Under the pieces are notes generated by a model, which saw only the letters and a program-made list of their open reading frames with translations, was not told where the DNA came from and did not search any database. A stretch of DNA of 64,000 nt from assembly GCA_937922655.1 (NCBI GenBank), contig CALAJH010000015.1:1-64000 (forward strand), given 5' to 3'. Origin of the DNA: an uncultured Bacteroidia bacterium (lineage in GTDB: Bacteria > Bacteroidota > Bacteroidia > J057 > CALAJH01). The position numbers and the translations under genes are program-made. The first letter of the stretch is position 1, and each line of letters begins with the position of its first letter. This document shows, one piece after another, positions 8,519 to 18,000 of the stretch.

Positions 8519-10243
8519 TCAACGCGGCAGGAAAACGACGAAAGTCGTGCCTTGTCCCGGACGGGATTCGACGGTGATTTCGCCATCGTGTTGGTCGACG
8601 ATGGCTTTGACAATGCTCAATCCGAGGCCGGTGCCTTTTTCCCCTTGCGTGCCGGAACGTTGGTAGCGGCTGAACTTTTCAAAAAGGTGGGCCGACTGTT
8701 CGGGCGCCAAGCCGACGCCCGAATCTTTGACCATGACGGCGGCGACGGGACGGCCGTTGCGTTCGCTTGCGTCGAGCGTAACGGTAACCGTCCCCGAGGG
8801 GGGCGTGAACTTTATCGCGTTGGAAATCAGGTTGTTGAAGGCTTGTTTGAGGCGGGCGGGGTCGCCGGCAACCGCGGCGCCGGACGCCACCTGCAGCGTC
8901 AGTTCGATTTTTTTGGCCGCCGCCGCCGACATTTGCGTGTTCACAACGGTTTGCAATATTTCGCGCAAATCCACGTTCTCTTTCGGAGCGGAAACGGTGG
9001 ATTCGAGACGGGCGAGTTCGAGCAGGTCTTCGGTCATTTGCACGACCGAACGCAAAGAATTTTGAATGATTTTGCCGTATTTGGCCACTTTCGCGGCGTC
9101 GCGAGCGGTGTCGGCGTCTTGCAGGTAGCCCGCCAAACTCAATACGCCCGAAAGCGGCGAACGCACGTCGTGCGCCAAGACCTGCATCATTTCGTCTTTC
9201 ATTTTGTTGGCGGCGTGGAGCTTTTCAAGTTTTTCGTTGAGGTCGGCGGTGCGGGCGCCGAGTTCGATGACGGCTTCGCTGGAAACCTCGCCGGATTTGT
9301 CGCCACCCCGATAAGCCCCGGCCATCGCCACCGCCGACGCATTGACCAGCGTTTGTATCGCCTCGATTTTGTCAAAAGCGAAGCGTTGCGATTCGCTGTT
9401 GTTTTCCAAATAAAATATGCCCACCAATTTTTCCAGATGAATGGCCGGCACCACGAGCGCAAACTCCACCTCCCTTTTTAAAAAATACAAACTTTCAAAC
9501 GAGGGCTTGACCAAAACCTGCATTTCGGGCCGAGCCAAAACTTTGGCGAAAAGTTCGGCGGGGTAACGGTCGGTGTCCTCGCAACTTTCGTGCAAACCCG
9601 TAACGACTTCGTAAGGTTCTTTGGTGGCCACGGCCTCAACGTATGCCTTGCCGCCTTCGACCATCGCCAAAACGATTTTTTCCGCGTCGTAAAAATGAAT
9701 GAGCTTGTCCAAAAGTTCTTTGAAAATGTCGTTGATGTCGAGTTTGCGGGCGAAAATCGACGTCGTTTGTTGTAAAAAGTGTAAAAGGTCGGAAAGTTCG
9801 TGAAGAACGTTGTCGTACTGTTCGGCTTTTTGGTGGAGCAGAAAGCTGTCGGCGGCCCAAAGCACGAGGTCGAGCAACTTTTGGTTGTCGAAAGGTTTGG
9901 AGACGTAAGCGATGAGTCGGGCGTTGTTGAGGGCGGCGGTAACCTCGGGGAGTTCGGCTTGGGCGCTGAGCATAATTTTTCGCGCACGCGGAAATATTTC
10001 CGCCGCTTGCGTCAAAAATTCATGACCCTGCATCGGCGTGGGCATGCGTTCGTCGGAAATGATGACGGCCACGGGGCGGCCCTCCGTCAAAAATTCCCGC
10101 AACATTTCCATGCCGTCCTCGCCGCTGTCGGTCGTATAAATTTGAAAACGGTTGCGAAGCGGTTCCAAAACCGATTCCACCGCCGTGCGAACGACCTGTT
10201 CGTCGTCCACGAACAGGATAACGGGCTTAAAATATGTGGACAT
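8519..10243 (-). CDS. Hybrid sensor: N-terminal receiver, GAF, histidine kinase
   Basis: This encodes 574 residues. A receiver domain occupies 1-130 (acidic pair D13/D14, phosphoacceptor D64 in SDERMP, K116 in SKPF). A GAF-like region follows (about 170-320), then a short coiled coil, a HisKA domain with the phosphorylated His in LAHDVRSP near residue 358, and a HATPase domain with the N box (NLISNAIKFTP), DSGVGL and GTGLGLS. It is soluble, with no membrane segment. A receiver ahead of the kinase means another kinase or phosphotransferase could control it. No partner is adjacent; three other receiver proteins of the same style lie in the window. TATCTTTG sits 7 bp before the ATG. Confidence 0.93.
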   Translation of the reverse strand: MSTYFKPVILFVDDEQVVRTAVESVLEPLRNRFQIYTTDSGEDGMEMLREFLTEGRPVAVIISDERMPTPMQGHEFLTQAAEIFPRARKIMLSAQAELPEVTAALNNARLIAYVSKPFDNQKLLDLVLWAADSFLLHQKAEQYDNVLHELSDLLHFLQQTTSIFARKLDINDIFKELLDKLIHFYDAEKIVLAMVEGGKAYVEAVATKEPYEVVTGLHESCEDTDRYPAELFAKVLARPEMQVLVKPSFESLYFLKREVEFALVVPAIHLEKLVGIFYLENNSESQRFAFDKIEAIQTLVNASAVAMAGAYRGGDKSGEVSSEAVIELGARTADLNEKLEKLHAANKMKDEMMQVLAHDVRSPLSGVLSLAGYLQDADTARDAAKVAKYGKIIQNSLRSVVQMTEDLLELARLESTVSAPKENVDLREILQTVVNTQMSAAAAKKIELTLQVASGAAVAGDPARLKQAFNNLISNAIKFTPPSGTVTVTLDASERNGRPVAAVMVKDSGVGLAPEQSAHLFEKFSRYQRSGTQGEKGTGLGLSIVKAIVDQHDGEITVESRPGQGTTFVVFLPR

Positions 10244-10250
10244 AGCACCC

Positions 10251-10258
10251 CAAAGATA
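10251..10258 (-). promoter_or_regulatory. -7 promoter element (TATCTTTG) for the receiver-kinase gene
   Basis: This is an exact TAnnTTTG match on the minus strand, 7 bp before the ATG at 10243. The spacing predicts a leaderless mRNA. Confidence 0.5.
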
Positions 10259-10270
10259 CGCACTTTACAT

Positions 10271-10307
10271 TTAAAAACAGTCCGGGCCGCGAACTTCGCG
10301 GCCCGGA
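10271..10307 (-). terminator. Intrinsic terminator after the small T9SS protein gene
   Basis: A 12-bp GC-rich stem (10281-10292 with 10296-10307, loop of 3) is followed on the minus strand by CTGTTTTTAAA. It lies just below the stop of the gene at 10330 and just above the promoter of the next minus-strand gene. Confidence 0.8.
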
Positions 10308-10329
10308 TAATTTTTCGAGCGTCTTTTAA

Positions 10330-11172
10330 CTAATTGCGCACGAATTTTTTGCTTACCGTCGTTCCCGCCACTTTCATGTTCACAACGTAGAGGCCGGGGG
10401 CAAAACTTTGTGCCGGAATTTCGAACGTATTCGTTCCGACCACCGGGTTGTTTTCTTTTGTGCTGTAAACCATGCGTCCGTCGGCGGAATAAACCTCGGC
10501 CGTTACGTCCGTGAAAATCGGAAGCGAGTACGAAACGCTCACGTTGCCCGTCGTCGGGGTGGGATACACCAAAAGGTTCATTTGGCGGCGAATAACGTCG
10601 GCAATCGATGCCGCAGCCCTGCAGGTATCGGCTCCCTCACCATTAACGTTGAACGACAACGGAATACCCTCGCCAATTTGTTGGTCGATAACACTTTGCA
10701 AATTCGAATTGGCGGGGATAACCCTTACCTTTACGAGAATGGTGTCGCAGGCTTTGGCCGTCGGGGTGCCCGTCATGCGGATGCAGCCCGCGATGATATC
10801 GCCTTGGGGAGTAACGGTAACGGTGTCCACGCCCGTGGTAACATCGGAGGGGTTGGCGCTGGCCACCTGGTATTGTACCCAGTTGTAGGCGTCAGGGTTG
10901 GCTTGGCCCTTGAATCCGAAAACTTTTACCTCCTTGATTTCAATGTTCAGACCGGAGACACTCAGGTTTTTTACGGCTTTAAATTGAATGACTTGGTCGT
11001 ATTGTTGGCCGACGGTGGCGGCGGGGAGCGGGTCGGGTACAAAGGCGGCGGCGCCCAAATATTTTGTGGGACTAAGATTTACCGAAGCGGGGTTCGGCGT
11101 GCAGGGTTGCGCATAGACTTGGGTCAGCGCGAGGCCGAAAAGGACGGCCCATGTCAGGAATAATTTTTTCAT
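10330..11172 (-). CDS. Small secreted protein with T9SS C-terminal sorting domain
   Basis: This encodes 280 residues from the ATG at 11172, chosen because MKKLFLTWAVLFGLALTQVYAQ is then a clean Sec signal peptide; an in-frame TTG four codons upstream is less likely. The middle part is beta-rich with few Cys and no recognised domain. The last about 75 residues are a T9SS sorting domain; its first motif reads YPTPTTG instead of the usual YPNP, followed by GRMVY and a GLYVVNM strand. It is predicted to be exported to the cell surface or medium. The gene is monocistronic, with a strong terminator behind it. Confidence 0.85.
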   Translation of the reverse strand: MKKLFLTWAVLFGLALTQVYAQPCTPNPASVNLSPTKYLGAAAFVPDPLPAATVGQQYDQVIQFKAVKNLSVSGLNIEIKEVKVFGFKGQANPDAYNWVQYQVASANPSDVTTGVDTVTVTPQGDIIAGCIRMTGTPTAKACDTILVKVRVIPANSNLQSVIDQQIGEGIPLSFNVNGEGADTCRAAASIADVIRRQMNLLVYPTPTTGNVSVSYSLPIFTDVTAEVYSADGRMVYSTKENNPVVGTNTFEIPAQSFAPGLYVVNMKVAGTTVSKKFVRN

Positions 11173-11315
11173 CGTATTTCCCAAATTTTAATTTTTGTAT
11201 CTTTTATATGGCTTTTTGTAAAATTTTTTGGAGTAAAAAACGCGGTGGTTTTGTACAACGACGCAAATTTAAGGGGTCGGTTTGTTTAATGCAAATTTTA
11301 GGGTTAAAAATATCG

Positions 11316-13235
11316 TTATTCTGCGTCGGGCGGTACAAAGCGGGGGGGGGGGGCGGGGGCCTCGGCGGGGCTGACCGTTCGGGACTGTGCGGCGATAACG
11401 GGCAAGGCGCTTCGCCGCAAGTGCGCCGGGGTTATGAAATCCGCCTCGATGATGCGGCGATAGCGGGCGCTGTCCGCCACCGTTCCCGTCAAATATTTTT
11501 CTATCATCAGCGAGGTGATGGGCGCGGCCCACACGCCGCCGAAACCCGCGTTTTCGACGATGGTCGCCACCACGATTTTAGGATTTTCTTTGGGGGCGAA
11601 ACCAAAAAAGACCGAGTGGTCTTCGCCGTGGGGGTTTTCGGCCGTGCCGGTTTTTCCGCAAACGCTAATGCCCGGGATTTGCGCCAAATACCCCGTCCCC
11701 GACGTTACGACCTGTTCCATGGCGTCGATGACCGTTTTAAAATGTGCCGAATCGACGCCGCTTTCGACCTTTTCATAGCGCGGCGGGTTTTCAGGGTTGT
11801 TTTGAAAGCGTTTGAAAAAATGCGGGCGGATATAATACCCTTTGTTGGCGATGACGCAAACGACGTTGGCCATTTGCAAAGGGGTCATCTCGATTTCGCC
11901 TTGTCCGATGGCGTTGGAAACGATGGTCATCCCCCGCCATCGTTTACTGCCGTACCATTTGTCGTAAAAAGCTTTGGAGGGAATGCGTCCTTTTTTTTCA
12001 TGAGGCAAGTCCACGCCCGTCGGCACCCCGACCCCGAATCGATGCATATACTCTTCCCAACGCTCGTAAGCGTCATAAAAGTTGTCGTATTTGGGATGAT
12101 GAAGCATATCGACGTAGACGGCGGCGAAATAGGCGTTGCAGGAATGTTGGATGGCGCCGGCGAGGTTGAGCGGCGCGGGATGAGGGTGGCAGGCGGGCCG
12201 GCCTTTGTTGCGGGCAAATCCCCCTCCGCAACCGTAATACGTTTCGTTGTGGAGCGTACCTTCGTTGAGCGCCACGAGCGCGTTGAGTATCTTGAATATC
12301 GAACCCGGAGGGTACATCGCCATCAACGGACGATTGAACAGCGGCTTCAAGGAGTCGGAATAGAGCTTGCGCCAATTTTCGGTGAACGACATGCCGCTCA
12401 TAAGGTTGGGGTCGTAGGTCGGCGCGCTGACAAAAGCCAAAATTTCGCCCGTCGCCGGCTCGATGGCCACTATCGAACCGATTTTGTTTTTCATGAGCGT
12501 TTCGCCAAAAAGCTGAAGCTCGGCGTCGACGGTAACGACGATGTCCTCGCCCTTGACGGCCAGCGTGTCGTAGCGGCCGTCGGCGTAACGGCCGACCTCT
12601 TTTCCGTGGACGTCGACCTTGACTTTTTCGACGCCCTTTCGCCCCCGAAGCACGTCTTCGTAGGCGCGCTCCAAGCCCGCGGCGCCGATGAGGTCTCCGG
12701 GCCGGTAGTAGCCCTGCGAGCGTTCCACGTCCTTTTTGTTCACCTCGCTGATGTAACCCAAAAAATTGGCGCCCACCGGATAAAGATATTCGCGCGAAAT
12801 GCGCGAAACAACGGTGACGCCCCGGCATTTCCACAAATGTTCCTGCAAGGCGTAAAAAACGTCGGGCGCGATTTGTTTTTCCAAAAACGACGGCTTGTGC
12901 CGAGAATACTTGAACGCTTGAGCGATACGGGCGCGAACCGTCGCCCGGTCCAAGCGCAAATAACGCTCGAATATCGAAGTGTCGGGAAGGTAAAGCTCGT
13001 TGGGCGTGACGAGTAGGTCGAAAATGGGCGTGTTCGTAACCATGATGCGCTGCGCACGGTCGTAAATCACCCCGCGAGACGGCGGTATCACGTGTTCCTT
13101 GACCACGTTGAGTTCGGCACGTTTGGCAAAATCCTCGCTGACGACCTGCAGGTAAAAAAGCCGGCCGACGTAAAGCAGGCATACCGCCCCCATCGTCGCC
13201 AATATCGTCTTGCGCCTTTCCCGCAATTGGTCCAT
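11316..13235 (-). CDS. mrdA: Penicillin-binding protein 2 (elongation transpeptidase)
   Basis: This encodes 639 residues from the ATG at 13235 (MDQLRERRK, then one membrane helix ending LFYLQVV); upstream in-frame codons lack coding character, and a -7 element lies 8 bp before this ATG. The dimerisation domain begins with PPSRGVIYDR. The transpeptidase motifs are complete: SIFK (SxxK, nucleophile Ser near residue 307), SCN (SxN) and KTGT. It crosslinks peptidoglycan during side-wall growth with RodA and MreBCD. None of those partners is adjacent, although mre-mrd genes are usually clustered. The C-terminus is a Pro/Ala-rich tail. Confidence 0.95.
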   Translation of the reverse strand: MDQLRERRKTILATMGAVCLLYVGRLFYLQVVSEDFAKRAELNVVKEHVIPPSRGVIYDRAQRIMVTNTPIFDLLVTPNELYLPDTSIFERYLRLDRATVRARIAQAFKYSRHKPSFLEKQIAPDVFYALQEHLWKCRGVTVVSRISREYLYPVGANFLGYISEVNKKDVERSQGYYRPGDLIGAAGLERAYEDVLRGRKGVEKVKVDVHGKEVGRYADGRYDTLAVKGEDIVVTVDAELQLFGETLMKNKIGSIVAIEPATGEILAFVSAPTYDPNLMSGMSFTENWRKLYSDSLKPLFNRPLMAMYPPGSIFKILNALVALNEGTLHNETYYGCGGGFARNKGRPACHPHPAPLNLAGAIQHSCNAYFAAVYVDMLHHPKYDNFYDAYERWEEYMHRFGVGVPTGVDLPHEKKGRIPSKAFYDKWYGSKRWRGMTIVSNAIGQGEIEMTPLQMANVVCVIANKGYYIRPHFFKRFQNNPENPPRYEKVESGVDSAHFKTVIDAMEQVVTSGTGYLAQIPGISVCGKTGTAENPHGEDHSVFFGFAPKENPKIVVATIVENAGFGGVWAAPITSLMIEKYLTGTVADSARYRRIIEADFITPAHLRRSALPVIAAQSRTVSPAEAPAPPPRFVPPDAE

Positions 13236-13243
13236 ATCAATTA

Positions 13244-13251
13244 CAAATTTA
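13244..13251 (-). promoter_or_regulatory. -7 promoter element (TAAATTTG) for mrdA
   Basis: Exact TAnnTTTG on the minus strand, 8 bp before the chosen mrdA ATG. It supports that start and predicts little or no 5' leader. Confidence 0.5.
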
Positions 13252-13430
13252 CGCCGAAAATCCGTCCGTGCGTCCGTTTTACCAAATACGAACGGCCGAA
13301 TTTTGCGCGCCGCAAACCCAAAAACGTTTATCAAGTTGTACAAAACGCATCGTACTTCGATGTTTTTGAGTTTACCGCCGCGAGCACAAAAACGTATTTA
13401 AAACCTTCGTAAACTTCCAAAAAATGTGGG

Positions 13431-13438
13431 TAACTTTG
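13431..13438 (+). promoter_or_regulatory. -7 promoter element (TAACTTTG) upstream of fumC
   Basis: Exact TAnnTTTG match, 116 bp before the fumC ATG, giving an untranslated leader of roughly 110 nt. No good TTG partner was found. Confidence 0.4.
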
Positions 13439-13554
13439 CGAAATCGACGTCGAACAAACAAGACGATTTGGGGGAAAACGGAGGTCGAAAACGCCGTCGA
13501 GAAACCCGTTGTTTGGGCGACGCCCCACATTTATTGGAAAGAAAAATCCGACAC

Positions 13555-14940
13555 ATGAGTTACCGTATAGAAAAAGACACGATGGGCGAGGTGCAGGTGC
13601 CGGCGCATCGTTATTGGGGGGCGCAGACCCAGCGCTCTTTGGAAAACTTCAAAATCGGCGGGCAACGCATGCCCATCGAGGTGATTCGCGCCTTTGCCGT
13701 TTTGAAAAAGGCCGCCGCCCTTGTCAATGCCGAGGCCGGCGTTTTGCCTCACGACAAAGCCCGACTCATCGCACAAGTCTGCGACGAAATCGCCGAAGGC
13801 CGATGGGACGACGAATTTCCCCTCGTCGTTTGGCAAACGGGCTCCGGCACCCAGTCCAACATGAACGTCAACGAGGTGATATCCAACCGCGCCATCGAAA
13901 TTGCGGGCGGCGAACGCGGCTCCAAAACCCCCATTCACCCCAACGACGACGTCAATAAATCCCAATCGTCCAACGACACCTTTCCGACGGCCATGCACAT
14001 CGCCGTCTACAAACTTTTGGTCGAACACACGATTCCCAAAATCGAAAAATTAACGGCAACATTGGCGCAAAAATCCGAGGCCTTCATGGACGTGGTCAAA
14101 ATCGGACGAACCCACTTCATGGACGCCACTCCGCTTACGCTCGGACAAGAATTTTCGGGGTACGTTACCCAACTGCGCCATGGAATTGCGGCCCTCAAAA
14201 ATACGTTGCATCACTTGTCGGAGTTGGCGCTGGGGGGTACGGCCGTCGGTACGGGCATCAACACCCCGCCGGGCTACGCGCAAAACGTCGCCCAAAAAAT
14301 CGCCGAACTTACGGGCCTGCCCTTCCGAAGCGCCGAAAACAAATTCGAGGCCCTTGCCGCCCACGACGCCCTCGTTGAGGTTTCGGGAGCGCTCAAACGT
14401 TTGGCCGTTTCGCTGATGAAAATCGGCAACGACGTACGCATGTTGGCCTCCGGACCCCGTTCGGGCATTGGCGAAATTCTCATCCCCGAAAACGAACCCG
14501 GCTCGTCGATTATGCCCGGAAAGGTCAACCCCACCCAGTCCGAAGCCCTGACCATGGTTTGCGCCCAAGTCGTCGGAAACGACGCCGCCGTTACCGTCGG
14601 CGCCATGAACGGCCACTTCGAACTCAACGTCTTCAAACCCGTCATCGTTTACAACGTGCTTATGGCCGCCCGGCTCTTGGGCGACGCCGCCGAATCCTTC
14701 AACGACCGTTGCGCCGTCGGCATCGAACCCAATGCGCCCATGATTAAGCGCCACCTCGACAATTCGCTCATGCTCGTCACGGCGCTCAACCCGCACATCG
14801 GTTACGACAAAGCCGCCGCCATCGCCAAAAAAGCCCACAAAGAAGGAACGTCCCTCAAAGATGCGGCCCTTGCGCTCGGCTATTTGTCCGCCGAAGAATT
14901 CGAGCGCATCGTCCGCCCCGAAACCATGGTCGGCAGATAA
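13555..14940 (+). CDS. fumC: Class II fumarate hydratase
   Basis: This encodes 461 residues from the ATG at 13555 ([13 protein letters not shown]), the usual FumC length and N-terminus. Signature segments are [22 protein letters not shown] and the superfamily motif [11 protein letters not shown]. It converts fumarate to malate in the TCA cycle as a cytosolic homotetramer. The KVNPTQSEA...[10 protein letters not shown] sequence favours fumarase over aspartase or argininosuccinate lyase. The gene is monocistronic and ends at a shared bidirectional terminator. Confidence 0.97.
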   Translation: MSYRIEKDTMGEVQVPAHRYWGAQTQRSLENFKIGGQRMPIEVIRAFAVLKKAAALVNAEAGVLPHDKARLIAQVCDEIAEGRWDDEFPLVVWQTGSGTQSNMNVNEVISNRAIEIAGGERGSKTPIHPNDDVNKSQSSNDTFPTAMHIAVYKLLVEHTIPKIEKLTATLAQKSEAFMDVVKIGRTHFMDATPLTLGQEFSGYVTQLRHGIAALKNTLHHLSELALGGTAVGTGINTPPGYAQNVAQKIAELTGLPFRSAENKFEALAAHDALVEVSGALKRLAVSLMKIGNDVRMLASGPRSGIGEILIPENEPGSSIMPGKVNPTQSEALTMVCAQVVGNDAAVTVGAMNGHFELNVFKPVIVYNVLMAARLLGDAAESFNDRCAVGIEPNAPMIKRHLDNSLMLVTALNPHIGYDKAAAIAKKAHKEGTSLKDAALALGYLSAEEFERIVRPETMVGR

Positions 14941-14973
14941 TCCGGCCGCAAACAAGGTTTGCGTTCTAAAAGC

Positions 14974-15002
14974 CGAAAGCCCTCCCGTTGGGAGGGCTTT
15001 CG
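14974..15002. terminator. Bidirectional terminator between fumC and the giant T9SS gene
   Basis: CGAAAGCCCTCCC and its perfect complement form a 13-bp stem with loop GTT. The outer AAAG/CTTT pairs give short U-tracts in both directions, as expected between convergent genes. Confidence 0.85.
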
Positions 15003-15020
15003 ATTGGGCGGCCGACGGAA

Positions 15021-18000
15021 TTATTCCACCGACACCCGCACCGAACGCGTTTGGGCGCCGGCTTGGATTTGCACCAGATACATTCCCGATGCCACCGAAA
15101 CGTTCACGGGAATAACGTTTTCGCCTTTGCCGAAGCTCACCGCTTGACGGTGTACCGTCCGACCCGACAAATCCGTCATCGTAATCGTTCCCTCGGCCTC
15201 GTATTCCAACGTGGCGCTAACCGTAAATTGGCCGCGATTGGGGTTGGGATAGAGGTTGAAAGTCTCGGAGGGTTGGCTTGAAGTCGCGCCCGCCAAACGG
15301 GAAAGCGGATCGGTGAAAAAGTTGGTCAAACCCGAGTAAGTCGTATACGTTCCGTTGGCGCAACGTCCGCGAACTTGGATTTGATACGCCGCGTCGGGAG
15401 TCAAGCCCGTCAAGGTAAAGGACGTAATGTTGCCCAAAGTCACGGTAATCCATCCCGAGGGCGACGGACTCAAACGGCGGTAGCGCAACTGATAGCCGGT
15501 CGCGGCCACTTGGGGAGTCCATGTTACCAACGCCGTCGTCGTCGAAGGCGTAATCGCGTCTATGCTCGTCGGAATGAAGGCGTTGATTTGAATGACGCTC
15601 AAATAAGGATAGACCGTCATGCCAACGTCGCCAATAACCTCGACACGGTAGTAGCCCGGCGCCAAGTTTTCGTAGACGTTCACGTAAGCGAAAGGCGTCG
15701 AACTAAGCACGTTGTCGAAAGCATCGACGGTAATCAAACGGGTGCGAATGGTGTCGGGAATAGCGTCCAAGAAGCCGATAAGAATGCGTCCGTTGTTTAT
15801 CAATCCGGGGCAGGCTTGGTCTTGCTTGCTGACAACGGCGACAATCGGCTGGGCGGCGGGAACCACGTCCACGTTCACCGAGGCTTGGAAGGTACACACG
15901 CCCACGCTCACTTGAACGAACCATGTTCCGTCGTGAATGGCGGGGTCTGCGGCGGCGATGGTCAGCGTTGCACCCGTGGTCGTGTAAACGTTGCCGTCGG
16001 GGTCGAACCACGTAAAGTCGCTCGTGGCGTCGTCGGCGGCGGTACCTTCGGCGGTCAGCGTCAGCACGTCGCCTTCATTGACGGGAGCGTTGGTCGTGAT
16101 GCTCAGCGTACGCGTAAACACGTCCACGTCCACCGTCGAAACCGTGGAGGTACATCCGTCGGCAATGGCCCAAACGGAGTAAGTGCCGGCGTTGTCGCCG
16201 TCGGCGTTGAGGATGGAAACGCTCGTGGCGGCGGTGGTCAAATCAAACCCGTCGGGACCCGTCCAATAGTAAAGGTCGGCGCCCGCGCTCGAAGCGTTCA
16301 GGATAATCGTTCCGTCTTGGCAAACGGGCGAATTGCTCGACACCGTCGGCGCCGAAGGCGTAAGCTTCACATCGACGTCCACCGTCGTTACGTCCGTGCA
16401 AAAACCGTTGACGACCGTTATGGTGTACGTTCCTTCATTGACAAAATCGGCGCTCGTAATTTCAAATTCGCCGGTGGCGTTGGTTTCGTCAAAACCGTTC
16501 GGGCCGGTGATGTTGTAGCTAATCACGTCCGTACCCGTAACGTTAAAGGTGATGGGCGAATATTGGCAAACCGCGTCGGTATAAGTTACGTCGGTAATGA
16601 AAGGCTGAGGATCGACACTGACGTCCACGTACCAGACGCGGTCACAGTTTTCATCAACGGCGTAAACAACGACGGCATAAATTCCATCGTCGGCAAGCGT
16701 CAAGTCGGAAATCGTTACAGTCGCCGCGTCGACCGTTCCACCGCCGGGCAATACCCACGTATAATTGGTGTAACCGGGGCCGGAATCGGCGGTCAATTCG
16801 AGCGTTTGACCGACGCAATAGTTCACCGCACCGGTGATGGTCGGAATCGGCGGCGCCGCTTCGACGAGAATGGTCGTACTTACCTCCGAACTTTGGCACG
16901 GACCGTTGTAAGCGATGACGCTGAGGGTAACGTTTTGGGTAACGCCGCCCACTTCAATCGAGGTGAGAAGTTCGGGGTCGGTGGTGGTGGCCAAATAGAA
17001 GCTGTTCAAGAACCAGTCGTAATTTTGAGCGGTGGTGTTGTCGGCAAAAACGACAAAGTTGGCGCCTTCGCAAACGGTGGCCGGGGCGTCGAGCGTCGGG
17101 TCGTCGGGGATGACGTTTACCGAAAGCGTTACGTAAGCCGTGTCGCTCGGACAACCGTTTTCATAGGCCACCACGCGGTAAACCAATCCGTCCCACGAAG
17201 CGGAAGCGGAAGTCAAGGTCAAAACCGGACCGTCTTCGGGCAACTGCACCATGTCGGCGTCGAACCATTCGTAGAAATCAAGCACGGGGTTGTTGACGGT
17301 GATAGGGTTGGTAACGGTAAGCACCAAATTACTTCCTTCGCAAACCGTCGGAGCGTCGACCTCGGGCGTTACGGGTACGGGATAAACCACGACGTCGATG
17401 AAGCTCGTGGTCAAAGACAAACATCCGTCGGGAGATTCGGTATAGGCGGTATACGTGCCGGCGTCGGCCACGGTCGCTTCGTCAATGACCACCGAACCCT
17501 GATAAACGTCTATGCCGTTGGGGTGCGTAATGTAATAAATTTCACCGGTGATGGGATTGTCCACTTCGACGACAAGTTGGGCGCCCGTGCAAATCGGGCC
17601 GTTGTAAATCAAAGTCGGGGGGGCGGGAGCGGGATTGACGGTAATGTCCACCGTCGCCTCGTCCGACGGGCAATCGTTAATCAAAGCGTAAACCGTATAG
17701 GTGCCGCCGAGGGCAAGGGTAATCGGGCTAACCACCAATTCGGCGCCGATAAACGTACCGCCGTCGGGCAACGACCAATAAAATTCTTGGGGAATGTAGG
17801 GCGTGGAGGCGGTCAAGGTAATGGCGTCGCCTTCGCAAACCGTCGTTCCGGGGTCTACGTCGATGTCGGGCGCGGGGAAGGTCGAATCGTCGCCCGCGGC
17901 CGTGAAATAAAACGTTTCCGAAAAGTCGGTATAGCCCGTGCGCGTAACCGTCGCAGGGTTGGTGGTGCAATCAAGCGTCGAACCGACGATGTTTCCGCGC

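Larger units (their letters stand above)
13236..13554. other. Divergent intergenic region mrdA / fumC
   Basis: This 319-bp stretch holds the promoter elements of both flanking genes (13244-13251 minus, 13431-13438 plus). The stretch between them is short open frames without support. No RNA gene or further repeat was recognised. Confidence 0.5.

Noticed and set aside
11151-13016. 621-codon plus-strand open frame opposite mrdA
   Set aside because: It is antisense to a protein with complete PBP2 motifs; long open frames on the other strand are a by-product of GC-rich codon use.
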